Shown piece after piece: positions 1 to 8,414 of a DNA stretch of 64,000 bases. The translations under genes and the position numbers were made by a program. Every line of letters begins with the position of its first letter. Within the stretch, counting starts at the first letter, position 1. The notes below the pieces were generated by a model. That model ran no database searches and was not told where the DNA came from. It worked only from the letters and a program-made list of their open reading frames with translations. This stretch comes from Microvirga pakistanensis (GTDB taxonomy: Bacteria > Pseudomonadota > Alphaproteobacteria > Rhizobiales > Beijerinckiaceae), in assembly GCF_004458765.1 (NCBI RefSeq), contig NZ_SPJX01000187.1, positions 186,001 through 250,000 of the forward strand, given 5' to 3'.

Positions 1-99
1 TGATGCGTGGCCCATGCAACTTGCCCTTAGATTTGATCCAGAGTATCAGCCGTGAGTGGTCGACAGCGATTTGGAGCTTTTTCGGAGCTTAAGTGCACG

Positions 100-2076
100 A
101 TGTACCATCCCAATCATTCCATCATAAGTGAGGTACAGGGGCTTCGTGCAATCGCAGTCTTGTTGGTCCTGATCTATCATATTTGGCCTGAGGTTCTTCC
201 GGGCGGATATGTCGGTGTTGACGTCTTCTTCGTTATTTCAGGGTTTCTGATCACCGGTTCCCTTGTCAGGGAATTCGAGACCAAAGGACGTATTAGTATC
301 CCCAGCTTCTATGCCAGGCGTATCCGGCGTTTGCTTCCTGCCGCGATGGTGGTGTCAGCTGCAATCGCGCTCAGCATTCCATTTTTTCCAAAAGGTCAGT
401 GGCCTGACATCGTCAACGGGATCGTCGCAAGTGCTGCTTATGTCCAGAACTGGCTCCTAGCGGCCCAGGCGGTGGACTACCTGGCTGGCGACACCAAAGG
501 TCCTACGAACCACTTCTGGTCGTTATCAGTGGAGGAGCAATACTATATTTTCTGGCCACTGATCCTCTTTCCCATACTTGTTCTAACGCGGAAAATAGGC
601 CTTAGCGCCTATAACGGTTTCGCGGGGATGATCGCTGTCGTCGGGGCTGGGTCTCTGGCATGTTCTATCTTCCTTACCCCTTTCGATCCTGGAACGGCCT
701 ATTTCGCGACCACGACCCGAGCATGGGAGTTAGCGCTCGGCGGTGCCCTCGCCATTTATTTTGAACGGAGTAGCATCTCTCATTTTTTCCGAGCGCTTCT
801 TGGATTGATCGGCATTCTTGGGATCATTATAGCGGGCCTTGCTTATGACAAGAGCACTCAATTTCCGGGATATGCAGCGCTGCTCCCAACCTTGGCCGCG
901 ACCGCCATTATTGCATCAAGCGGATCGCAGATGTCTTGGTCTCCTCGTGTCGTATTGAACGCGAGACTAATGCAGTATCTCGGTGATATCTCGTACTCAC
1001 TCTATCTTTGGCACTGGCCTCTTGTCGTTGTTTACGCAGAGGTAGCAGACCGGGTCATAGGTCTTGTGGACGGAATGCTCATCCTCTTTGTTTCGTGCTG
1101 CTTGGCTCATACCAGCAAAGTCTTTGTTGAGGATCGATTTAGAACTTCTTCGTTCACCTTTGGTAGGACGATCGCTGTGGGTGCGGGATGTGCCGCGGCG
1201 ACAATCCTGATAGGGTTGGGCTTTCTTGCATGGTTTAATCCGGTTCAGGGCCCTGGGGACCTGAATGGTCGCCTTGGGGCGGTGGCAATGGTTGATCCTC
1301 GGTACAAGTGGCGAGAGGAGGATATCGCTACCTTCATTCCGAGACCGGAGAATGTGAAGGCCGACGTGCCATCCATCTACGCCGCCAAGTGTCACCAGGG
1401 GCAGCGCGAGAGCGAGGTCTTGACATGTACTTATGGTAATCCAGCCGCCAAGACGAAAGTTGTTATGATCGGCGATTCTCATGCAGGGCACTTCTACCCC
1501 GCATTTGAGGAACTGGCGCGCAAGGGCTCGATCAACTTCCGCGGCTTATCCAAGTCCGCATGCCTGTTCTCGCTGGAAGCGGTTTACCACGCGCCGTTCA
1601 AACGCCTCTATACCGAGTGCCTTGAATGGTCCAAGAACGTAATTGCCTGGCTGGAGCGGGAGCGGCCAGATTTGGTTTTGATCTCGCAATCCCCAGCTTA
1701 CCCTGAGACAGCTGTGAAGGGCATGGTTGCAGCGTGGTCCCGGTTGCTCAAAATGGGGCTTAATGTGCGCCCTGTTCGCTCGACTCCTTGGCTCGGATTC
1801 GATGCGGAGAAATGTCTGACTGGAAGCAAGAACTGGGATATTGAATGCGCTCCCAAGCGGAATGATTCCTTGCGAAGAGATCCTGCGCAGACAGCGGCCG
1901 AAGAGCTGGGACTGCGTATGTTGGATTTGACAAATTACCTGTGCGACGCTGAGCGGTGTCCGACCATAATCGGTGGCATTTTGGTCTATCGAGACCGACA
2001 CCACTTGACCGCGACATTCGCTAAAACTCTAAACAAGGTCTTTGCAGTAGAATTATCGCTGCAATCTGAAAAATAG
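100..2076 (+). CDS. OafA/YrhL-type membrane acyltransferase with C-terminal SGNH domain
   Basis: The protein (658 aa) probably O-acetylates a surface polysaccharide or lipid at the inner membrane. Residues about 8-350 form an acyltransferase-3 domain: the start GLRAIAVLLVLIYH, the GYVGVDVFFVISGFLI segment and FWSLSVEEQYYIFWP are hallmarks, and about ten membrane helices follow. Residues about 430-640 look like an SGNH esterase-type domain, with GDSH near residue 457 and the distal catalytic pair in DRHHLT. A GTG start at 52 is possible, but ATG 100 puts the family's N-terminus at the start and has GGAG upstream. Base composition is more AT-rich than its neighbours, as often seen for laterally acquired surface-glycan genes. 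The acceptor glycan cannot be told. Confidence 0.88.
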   Translation: MYHPNHSIISEVQGLRAIAVLLVLIYHIWPEVLPGGYVGVDVFFVISGFLITGSLVREFETKGRISIPSFYARRIRRLLPAAMVVSAAIALSIPFFPKGQWPDIVNGIVASAAYVQNWLLAAQAVDYLAGDTKGPTNHFWSLSVEEQYYIFWPLILFPILVLTRKIGLSAYNGFAGMIAVVGAGSLACSIFLTPFDPGTAYFATTTRAWELALGGALAIYFERSSISHFFRALLGLIGILGIIIAGLAYDKSTQFPGYAALLPTLAATAIIASSGSQMSWSPRVVLNARLMQYLGDISYSLYLWHWPLVVVYAEVADRVIGLVDGMLILFVSCCLAHTSKVFVEDRFRTSSFTFGRTIAVGAGCAAATILIGLGFLAWFNPVQGPGDLNGRLGAVAMVDPRYKWREEDIATFIPRPENVKADVPSIYAAKCHQGQRESEVLTCTYGNPAAKTKVVMIGDSHAGHFYPAFEELARKGSINFRGLSKSACLFSLEAVYHAPFKRLYTECLEWSKNVIAWLERERPDLVLISQSPAYPETAVKGMVAAWSRLLKMGLNVRPVRSTPWLGFDAEKCLTGSKNWDIECAPKRNDSLRRDPAQTAAEELGLRMLDLTNYLCDAERCPTIIGGILVYRDRHHLTATFAKTLNKVFAVELSLQSEK

Positions 2077-2219
2077 AAATCGAAGGCTGGGGATCAAAAA
2101 AGACACTCCGGGCGGCCGAGCAGGACCGGCCGGACTGGGCTCGTCACCCCTGATCTCGGGGCACACAGGATTCATGGCTTCCTGGTGACAAGCCTCTGGT
2201 TGGTCGCTGCAGGCCTGGA

Positions 2220-2846
2220 TCAAGGATTAGCTTGCAGGGCTTGAAGAGTGCCCGCTCCCAGGCCCCCTGTGATGGGAAGCCCCTTGGCCCGTTCAAAGGC
2301 TTCAATGGCGCGACGCGTGCCAGGGCCCATCATCCCATCCGGCTTCAACTGTCCGAAGCCAAGGGCGGTGAGCGCCTCCTGGGCAGCCCGCACCTGGTCC
2401 TTCGACGGGGACGGCGCCACCGCCACGCTTGGTGTGGGATTTTCGCTCGGGGAGGCGGCTTGAGACGACGGCCTCAAGGACTGAGCTTCGCTCGAAGCAG
2501 CTTGTGGTCTGCCTCGTGCCGTGGTGGCTTGATCCGCTGGCGTCTCTGCCTGGGACCTTATGCCATCAATATCCCCGCTGAGCCGAGCCCGGAGATATTC
2601 GAGATGCTTCAGCTCTTGGCGGGTTGCCGCAATCTGCTTTTGAAGGTGCTGCAGATTTTCATTTTTCCGCTTGAGCTGCTCCAGCGTGTCAGCAAGCTGG
2701 TTGCGCTCGGTGGTGGTCTTCTCGACAACCTGGCGCAACCGGGCAACCTCAGCCTGCAGATCAAGCTGGGGAGAGCGCCCAGGGAGCATCAAGTACCCTG
2801 ACAGAGCCCATCCAATGAGGGCTAGAGCGATGATCAACCGGTTCAT
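2220..2846 (-). CDS. Membrane-anchored coiled-coil protein with peptidoglycan-binding domain
   Basis: The 208-aa product has one N-terminal membrane helix (about residues 4-20, IALALIGWALSGYLML). Next comes a long heptad-rich coiled coil (about 28-95) and a Pro/Ser/Ala-rich linker. The C-terminus (about 150-205) is a PG_binding_1-type fold, visible in the pattern AQEALTALGFGQ...DGMMGPGTRRAIEAFERAKGLP. Proteins like this anchor envelope factors to peptidoglycan. No catalytic domain is present. It stands alone on its strand, so no partner is suggested by context. Function is inferred from domains only. Confidence 0.8.
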   Translation of the reverse strand: MNRLIIALALIGWALSGYLMLPGRSPQLDLQAEVARLRQVVEKTTTERNQLADTLEQLKRKNENLQHLQKQIAATRQELKHLEYLRARLSGDIDGIRSQAETPADQATTARGRPQAASSEAQSLRPSSQAASPSENPTPSVAVAPSPSKDQVRAAQEALTALGFGQLKPDGMMGPGTRRAIEAFERAKGLPITGGLGAGTLQALQANP

Positions 2847-3261
2847 AGAAGTACAACGGGGCCGTATTCCTGTGATTCGCCAGTCAAGGTGTATCGCAGA
2901 TCCTCGGCTGTCCTGTCCACAACCGCAGGCGTTATAGGGCGGAGGCCGGAAGGAATCGGCATCTTCACTATCAGAGACGGAGCAGCCTCCCCGATGAAGG
3001 TCGACGCGGCCATATGTGGCAGCGTCGACAGCTGAAACGGATTTGCTCTGGCCTCAACGAGTTCGCCTCGATCCGCGAATAATTGGAAACTAGCTTCATG
3101 CCGACTGTCGGTCAGATCACCTCAATTGCTGATGATACAGCACTTTGCCGATTGAATAATTTTGCGAATGATCGCGAGATCCGTGCGGCTCGTCAGAAAA
3201 CGAAGGCCGGTTTTGGCAGAACGAACCCAAGCAGCGCCCGGAGGCCAGCGGGCATCGGCGC
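2847..3261. other. 415-bp stretch with no supportable gene
   Basis: It lies between the divergent peptidoglycan-binding gene and the cupin gene. Short open frames occur on the plus strand (for example 3083-3319), but they overlap the cupin in another frame and show no recognisable protein character. No EcfG-type promoter or clear hairpin was seen. It presumably carries promoters for both flanking genes. Confidence 0.5.
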
Positions 3262-3603
3262 ATGCATCGTCCCTGGGGCTTGTATCAGCGTATCGACAGG
3301 GGAAGTGGCTTCCAGGTGAAGCGCATCATGGTAAAGCCGGGTGGATGCCTGTCGCTGCAGAAGCATCATCATCGCGCCGAGCACTGGGTGGTGGTGAAGG
3401 GCACCGCCGAGGTGACGGTGAACGGCAACGTGAGCCTCCTGCGCGAGAACGGGTCGATCTCCATTCCGGTCGGCTCCATCCATCGCCTCACCAATCCGGG
3501 CCGCATTCCGCTCGAGCTGATCGAGGTCCAGGTCGGCAGCTATACGGGCGAGGACGACATCATCCGCGTCGAGGATAGCGAGGGCCACGAAGGCATGGCA
3601 TGA
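3262..3603 (+). CDS. Stand-alone cupin, like the C-terminal domain of type II mannose-6-phosphate isomerase
   Basis: The 113-aa product is a single cupin barrel resembling the C-terminal isomerase domain of bifunctional ManC/AlgA enzymes. It starts HRPWG, then shows the metal-binding pattern [20 protein letters not shown] with conserved His and Glu, and later [11 protein letters not shown] with a further His. No nucleotidyltransferase domain precedes it: the frame upstream is closed by TGA at 3169 and has no start codon between there and ATG 3262. The ribosome site is weak (GGAGG about 17 nt upstream). It may be an active small isomerase, a sugar-binding cupin, or a remnant of a longer ManC gene. 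Its last codons lie inside a 56-bp palindrome. Confidence 0.75.
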   Translation: MHRPWGLYQRIDRGSGFQVKRIMVKPGGCLSLQKHHHRAEHWVVVKGTAEVTVNGNVSLLRENGSISIPVGSIHRLTNPGRIPLELIEVQVGSYTGEDDIIRVEDSEGHEGMA

Positions 3604-3641
3604 GGTCTGCCGATCGGCAGACCTCATGCCATGCCTTCGTG
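3586..3641. repeat. 56-bp perfect palindrome over the cupin stop codon
   Basis: The two 28-base arms (3586-3613 and 3614-3641) are exact reverse complements with no spacer. The left arm encodes the last five residues and stop of the cupin, so the right arm is a mirror copy of the gene end. It could act as a terminator or be an inverted duplication. There is no T-run. Confidence 0.95.
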
Positions 3642-3661
3642 TTGATTGGTGCGGCGGTCTA

Positions 3662-3757
3662 AAGCATCGGACCCAAAAGTGGACTTGCACTTTTGGGTCC
3701 GATGCTTCTCCTTGAGTTAAGAGCACCGTACGGCCCTCTGGGTCCGCACGGTGCTCT
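3662..3757. repeat. Intergenic double-hairpin element, TAG-linked family copy 1
   Basis: The first hairpin has perfect 20-bp arms (3662-3681 and 3688-3707) around a GACTTG loop. The second hairpin has arms AGAGCACCGT (3720-3729) and ACGGTGCTCT (3748-3757). On the minus strand the element starts at the TAG stop codon of the aldose-epimerase gene. A related copy sits at 41304-41410 and a partial one at 63364-63394. Confidence 0.9.
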
Positions 3758-4634
3758 AGGAAGCGTCCGGGGGATCGAGGGCGATCTCCATGGTGAAATG
3801 GCGGTTTTCTCCCGGCGGGATCATCACGATTCCCGGCTTGTCCCTCAGTTCGCCCTCGAACCCGACAGGATCGGCATAGCCCTGCCACGGCTCGATGCAG
3901 ACATAGCCTGCGCCGGGCTTTGTCCAGATGCCGAGATGCGGCATGCCCGGGAACGACACCGTGATGGAGCGGCGGCCGGGAACGCCATAGCGCACCGTGC
4001 GGCTCGCGAGGGTGCTCCAGACCAGCGCGCCGTCCTCGAACAGTTCGTCCCGCAAGAGCAGACGGCCGCCCTGGAGCGGGGACGGGCGGGTGGCCTCTCC
4101 GATCAACCCGTCGGACAGCCTGTGCAAGGAAGCGGGCTCCTCTGTATCGAAGCGGATCTCGTGCGCCTCCCGCTCGCCGCCATAGGGCAGGGGCCAGCGC
4201 AGGGCGGGATGGAAGCCGAACGACACGGGGATGGCGCGGCTTTCCGGGTTCAGGATCGAGGCCGTGAACATCAGCCTTGCTCCCTGGAGCCGGTAGGTCA
4301 TGTCGAACCTGAAATCGAACGGATAGCGCTCGCGGGTCGCGGGGCTCGCGGCCAGACGAAGCCGGCAGACCTCCGGGGAGGCGTCGACCATGTCGAACGT
4401 GGAAATCCGCGCGAAACCGTGCTGCTTCATGGCATAGGCGCGGCCATCGACGAGCGCCCGATCGTCGCGCAAGCGGCCGACGACGGGAAAGAGCAGGGGA
4501 GAGCGCCCGGTCCAGAACGCCGGATCGCCATCCCACAGCAGATCACGGCCCTCTTCATCGCATAGGTCGATCAGTTCCGCGCCCTGCAATGAGATTCGGG
4601 CCTTCAGATGGGCGTTCGACAGCGTGACCGTCAT
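3756..4634 (-). CDS. Aldose 1-epimerase-like protein (LacX/YeaD type)
   Basis: This 292-aa cytosolic protein belongs to the galactose-mutarotase-like family, which interconverts anomers of sugars or hexose phosphates. Visible family features are ISLQGAELIDL near the N-terminus, LLFPVVGRLRDD, KQHGFAR, and FGFHPALRWPLP containing the conserved catalytic-type His. The likely general-base Glu lies in the region around VCIEPWQGYADP. I chose ATG 4634 over the upstream in-frame ATG because AGGAG lies 7 nt before it. It is divergent from the thioredoxin-reductase-like gene. Its stop codon coincides with the start of the intergenic hairpin element. The substrate is unknown. Confidence 0.88.
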   Translation of the reverse strand: MTVTLSNAHLKARISLQGAELIDLCDEEGRDLLWDGDPAFWTGRSPLLFPVVGRLRDDRALVDGRAYAMKQHGFARISTFDMVDASPEVCRLRLAASPATRERYPFDFRFDMTYRLQGARLMFTASILNPESRAIPVSFGFHPALRWPLPYGGEREAHEIRFDTEEPASLHRLSDGLIGEATRPSPLQGGRLLLRDELFEDGALVWSTLASRTVRYGVPGRRSITVSFPGMPHLGIWTKPGAGYVCIEPWQGYADPVGFEGELRDKPGIVMIPPGENRHFTMEIALDPPDAS

Positions 4635-4793
4635 AGGGAGGCTCCTGACGTAGCGGCAATGTGATGCCACATCGTGTTCAACCGTTCACGGACACTCAAC
4701 ACAATTCAACAATCGTCCGGCGGCCGGCGGCGATCTTTTGCCGCTCTGGCGAGTTCTGTTTCCTCTGGGATCGACAGGAGGGACTGCGGCGGC

Positions 4794-5741
4794 ATGGGAA
4801 TCAACGGCGACATTCTCGATGGCCTGATCGTCGGCGGCGGGCCGGCGGGCCTGACCACCGGGCTCTACCTCGCGCGGTTCAAGCGCCGCTTCCTGATCGT
4901 CGACAGCGGCACGCCCCGAGCGGCCTGGATCCCGACGAGTCACAACATCCCGATGTTTGCGGACGGCATCTCCGGTCCCGACCTTCTGGCGCGGGCGCGC
5001 ACAAACCTGGAGCAATACGGCAAGTGCATCCGGAGCGGACGGGTGACCGGCCTGCGCAAGCAGCCGGACCGCTTCATCGCTCTCGTCGAGGACGACAGCG
5101 GCGGCACCAGCCAGATCTCGGCCAAGCGCGTGGTCCTTGCCACGGGCGCCGTGGACATCGAGCCCGACCTGCCGGACGTGCCCAACGCCGTGCAGCGCGG
5201 CCTCGTGCGCTATTGTCCCATCTGCGACGGCTACGAGTCCCGCGACCAGAAGATCGCCGTGATCGCCTATGGCTCCCATGGCCTCGGCGAGGCGGTCTTC
5301 ATCGCGCGCACCTATTCCCGCGACGTGACCCTGCTGACGCTCGGGCAGGCCCTCGAGCTGACGCCGGACGAGAGAGGGCGCCTCGACGAGCACGGCATCA
5401 AGGTGGTCGAGGCTCCCGTGGAGTCCCTCGATATGGAAGGCGACCGCATTTCCGCCCTTCACGTGGGCGGCAAGGAGCATCGCTTCGATGTGCTCTATTC
5501 GGCGCTGGGCCTCAAATACCGCTCCGACCTCGCCCTGTCCCTGGGAGCCGAGCAGGACCGGTCGGGAAGCCTTCTCGTCGACGAGCATTGCCAGACGACC
5601 GTGAAGGGCCTCTATGCGGCGGGCGATGTGGTCCGCGGCCTGGACCAGATCGTCGTGGGCATGGGCCATGCCGCCCATGCCGCCACGCATATCCACAACC
5701 ATTGCGACCTGCCGACCGAAGACGAGCCGGGGGGAGCCTGA
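4794..5741 (+). CDS. Thioredoxin-reductase-like NAD(P)/FAD oxidoreductase with CPIC active site
   Basis: The 315-aa flavoprotein has an N-terminal FAD-binding GGGPAG motif (LIVGGGPAGLTTGLYLAR) and a central redox-active CPICDGY, which aligns with CATCDGF of thioredoxin reductase. The C-terminal FAD motif is LYAAGDVVRGLDQIVVG. The NADPH-site glycine pattern (IAYGSHGLGEA) is present but atypical. Length matches bacterial TrxR (about 315 aa), but sequence details suggest the divergent subgroup rather than housekeeping TrxB. ATG 4794 is preceded by AGGAGGG 10 nt upstream; an upstream in-frame ATG at 4674 lacks one. It stands alone, with no thioredoxin gene beside it. Its electron acceptor is unknown. 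Confidence 0.87.
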   Translation: MGINGDILDGLIVGGGPAGLTTGLYLARFKRRFLIVDSGTPRAAWIPTSHNIPMFADGISGPDLLARARTNLEQYGKCIRSGRVTGLRKQPDRFIALVEDDSGGTSQISAKRVVLATGAVDIEPDLPDVPNAVQRGLVRYCPICDGYESRDQKIAVIAYGSHGLGEAVFIARTYSRDVTLLTLGQALELTPDERGRLDEHGIKVVEAPVESLDMEGDRISALHVGGKEHRFDVLYSALGLKYRSDLALSLGAEQDRSGSLLVDEHCQTTVKGLYAAGDVVRGLDQIVVGMGHAAHAATHIHNHCDLPTEDEPGGA

Positions 5742-5766
5742 AGCCCGCCCGGCGGAAGTCGGTCAG

Positions 5767-5807
5767 GCAAGAGTCCTTCAAGCAAGAATCCTTCAAGCAA
5801 GAGCCTT
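5767..5807. repeat. 15-bp tandem repeat across the end of the esterase gene
   Basis: Two full units (GCAAGAGTCCTTCAA and GCAAGAATCCTTCAA) and an 11-bp partial third unit lie head to tail. The third unit encodes the esterase C-terminus and stop; the first two repeat that end downstream of it. This looks like slippage duplication of a gene terminus. Confidence 0.9.
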
Positions 5808-6812
5808 GGCCAGGAGGGGCAGGCTCACGTCCATGCGGTAATCCACGGACGAGTGGTTGTCCGGGAACTCCTCGTACACATGGGCGATGCCGGCGGCCTC
5901 GAGCTTCCGGTGCAATTGGCGCGACCCATAGACCATGTTGTACTGATCCGCGTCCCCGCAATCGATGTAGAGGGCCTTCAGCCGGCGAAGGTTTTCCCGA
6001 TAATCTTGGTTGTCGACCATGCGCAGCGGGTCCCAGCGCAGCCAGTTGGCCCAGCGCTCCTCGATCACCTCGCCGGTGTGCAGATCCACGGGGAGCCGGA
6101 TGCCGCAGAACTGGCCAGGATCGGGGTCGAAGCTCGCCGCCTGCGCAAGCAGCATGAGCACGTGCCAATCCTGGTCCTTGGCCTTCGGCCCCTGCGCGAA
6201 CTTGTTCAGGAAGGCTTCGATGGACATGCCGTGGCCGGCCAAGTGGCGCAGCGCGCCGGCGAACTCGCCGAGATGATAGAGATACTCGAAGCCCACATCG
6301 CCCGAATGGGAGGCCGCCGCAGCCCAGACCGAACCGCCATGGCGCAGAGCATGGACAAGGGAGCCGTAGCCGCCCGAGCTCTTGCCGAACACGCCTCTGC
6401 GGCCTTCGCCGCCGCATCCGAAACGCTTCTCCACGAAGGGCAGCATCTCATGGACAAGGAAGGTCTCCCACGGGCCCATCGCGGCGCTGTCGACATATTG
6501 ATTGCCGCCCAGGCGCGTGAAGCAATCGGGGAACGCCACCACCACCGGCGGCATGGCGCCCGTTCCGATGAGGCGGTCGAGCCGCTCCGGAACGTTCTCG
6601 CCGTAATTCTTCCAGTTGGTGTGCGCAGGCCCGCCCGCCGTGTAGCCCACGAGGTCGACGAGGAGGGGCAGCCCTCGTCCGTCGTGGCCTGCCGGTACGT
6701 AAACGTCGATCCGTCGACGGGCGGGGTCGCCGAGAAGATTGCCCTTCAGGCACTCGCTGTCGATCCGGAGGGTATGCACCATGCCTTCCGGCACGTTCGG
6801 GTCCTTGCGCAT
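5793..6812 (-). CDS. Esterase D/enterochelin-esterase-like alpha/beta hydrolase
   Basis: The 339-aa protein shows an alpha/beta-hydrolase fold of the putative-esterase family. It has an early RRIDVYVPAGHDG...PLLVDLVG strand region and the nucleophile elbow GKSSGGYGS, whose central Ser is the likely catalytic residue. Near the C-terminus is a probable acid/His region (CGDADQYN and EFPDNHSSVDYR, with a His). No signal peptide is evident, so it is probably cytosolic. It lies between convergent and divergent neighbours with no operon. Substrate unknown. The 3' end has been duplicated as a short tandem repeat. Confidence 0.85.
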   Translation of the reverse strand: MRKDPNVPEGMVHTLRIDSECLKGNLLGDPARRRIDVYVPAGHDGRGLPLLVDLVGYTAGGPAHTNWKNYGENVPERLDRLIGTGAMPPVVVAFPDCFTRLGGNQYVDSAAMGPWETFLVHEMLPFVEKRFGCGGEGRRGVFGKSSGGYGSLVHALRHGGSVWAAAASHSGDVGFEYLYHLGEFAGALRHLAGHGMSIEAFLNKFAQGPKAKDQDWHVLMLLAQAASFDPDPGQFCGIRLPVDLHTGEVIEERWANWLRWDPLRMVDNQDYRENLRRLKALYIDCGDADQYNMVYGSRQLHRKLEAAGIAHVYEEFPDNHSSVDYRMDVSLPLLAKALA

Positions 6813-6976
6813 CGCTGATCCTCATGGCTTTCCGGAAGAAGATGTGTCCGTCCGGCGGGCACTTGTCCAGAAATGGGGCTCTTGCAGCGGTTAATAAGTC
6901 ACTTCGGCCGCTAGCTTTTCCTCCACCCCAGGCACTAGGGTGCCACCTCAAGCGTCATTGTCTGGGGGAATAGCAT

Positions 6977-8305
6977 ATGACCGATCGTTTCCTGCCTAAA
7001 TGGACCTTGAAGACCGAAGGCGTCATCATGCCGGACGAAAGGCTGCCGACGGGCCAGATGGTCGTCGTGGGCCTGCAGCATGTGGTGGCCATGTTCGGCG
7101 CCACGGTGCTCGCTCCCATCCTGATGGGCTTCGACCCCAACGTCTCCATCCTGTTTTCCGGCCTCGCCACCCTGATCTTCTTTTTCGTGGTCGGCGGCCG
7201 CGTGCCGAGCTATCTCGGATCGAGCTTCGCCTTCATCGGGCCTGTGCTGGTGGCCACCGGCGCGTCGGTCGGCAGCCCGAACCCGAACATTCCCCTGGCT
7301 CTCGGCGGCATCATCGCCGCGGGCGCGCTCTATTTCGTCATCGGCCTGATCGTCCAGATGGCGGGCCATCGCTGGATCGAGCGCCTCATGCCGCCCGTGG
7401 TCACCGGCGCCATCGTGGCCGCCATCGGCCTCGTGCTGGCGCCGATCGCCATCAACAGCGCTTCGGGCGTGACGCCGGACAACGCCAACGGGTCCGATTT
7501 CGCCCGCTGGATCGCGCTCGCCACGGTGCTGTCGGTGGGCATCGTCGCGGTCTATGCGCCCGGCATGGGACGACGCCTGCCGGTGCTCATCGGCGGCGCG
7601 CTAGGCTACCTGATCTACTTCGTCTTCGCGAACCTCATGGGTTTTGGAACCCCCATCGACTTCGCGAAGATCGGTCAGGCGGCCTGGTTCGGCCTTCCGA
7701 GCTTCCAGAGCCCGGTCTTCGACATGCGGGCCATGAGCCTGATCGCTCCCGTGGCCATCATCCTGGTGGCCGAGAACCTCGGGCACATCAAGGCCATCGG
7801 CGCCATGACAGGCCGCAATCTCGATCCCTATCTCGGACGTGCCTTCATGGGCGACGGTCTGGCCACGATGCTGTCCGGTGCCGCCGGCGGCACGGGCATG
7901 ACCACCTATGCCGAGAACATGGGCGTGATGGCCGTGACCCGCATCTACTCGACGCTCGTCTTCGTCATCGCGGCGGGCTTCGCGCTGCTGCTCGGCCTGT
8001 CGCCGAAATTCGGCGCCTTCATCGGCACCATTCCGGGGCCGGTGCTCGGCGGTCTCTCGATCGTGGTGTTCGGTCTGATCGCCGCGACGGCAGGCCGGAT
8101 CTGGGTGGAGAACCGGGTCGACCTCTCGAACCCACGCAACCTCATCACGGTCGCGGTCGCCCTGATCCTGGGCGCGGGCAACTTCAAGCTGAACGTCGCG
8201 GGCTTCACCCTCGACGGCATCGGCACGGCGACCTTCGGGGCGATCATTCTCTATCACCTCCTGAACATGGGACCGGCACGCACCGCCGAGCCGCCGCACG
8301 TTTAG
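6977..8305 (+). CDS. NCS2-family nucleobase permease (RutG/UraA-like)
   Basis: This 442-aa integral membrane protein has about 12-14 hydrophobic helices and should import uracil, xanthine or a related base with protons. Family signatures include [22 protein letters not shown] at the start, SSFAFIGPV, the substrate-site segment [17 protein letters not shown], and [27 protein letters not shown]. Length equals that of E. coli RutG, but no rut pyrimidine-degradation genes are adjacent, so the symbol is withheld. GGGGGA lies about 8 nt before the ATG. A strong terminator follows at once and overlaps the promoter of the next gene. Confidence 0.92.
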   Translation: MTDRFLPKWTLKTEGVIMPDERLPTGQMVVVGLQHVVAMFGATVLAPILMGFDPNVSILFSGLATLIFFFVVGGRVPSYLGSSFAFIGPVLVATGASVGSPNPNIPLALGGIIAAGALYFVIGLIVQMAGHRWIERLMPPVVTGAIVAAIGLVLAPIAINSASGVTPDNANGSDFARWIALATVLSVGIVAVYAPGMGRRLPVLIGGALGYLIYFVFANLMGFGTPIDFAKIGQAAWFGLPSFQSPVFDMRAMSLIAPVAIILVAENLGHIKAIGAMTGRNLDPYLGRAFMGDGLATMLSGAAGGTGMTTYAENMGVMAVTRIYSTLVFVIAAGFALLLGLSPKFGAFIGTIPGPVLGGLSIVVFGLIAATAGRIWVENRVDLSNPRNLITVAVALILGAGNFKLNVAGFTLDGIGTATFGAIILYHLLNMGPARTAEPPHV

Positions 8306-8315
8306 GCGGCGCGCA

Positions 8316-8340
8316 GGAACACGCCTTCAGAGCCCGCGTT
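8316..8340 (+). promoter_or_regulatory. EcfG-type promoter for the SDR gene
   Basis: GGAAC (8316-8320), 16-bp spacer, CGTT (8337-8340): an exact match to the alphaproteobacterial EcfG consensus. Its -10 element lies inside the left arm of the permease terminator. Confidence 0.75.
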
Positions 8341-8367
8341 GAGCCCTCAACGCGGGCTTCCTTTTTT
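8331..8367 (+). terminator. Rho-independent terminator of the nucleobase permease gene
   Basis: Perfect 12-bp stem (8331-8342 with 8347-8358), GCCC loop, then TCC and six T. It overlaps the downstream EcfG-type promoter. Confidence 0.9.
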
Positions 8368-8414
8368 CAAGAACCATGAGAGCCCGAATCGTTCTCTCCA
8401 GAAGGAAAGATGCC

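Noticed and set aside
3083..3319. 78-codon plus-strand frame before the cupin
   Set aside because: It overlaps the cupin start in another frame, without ribosome site or family likeness.
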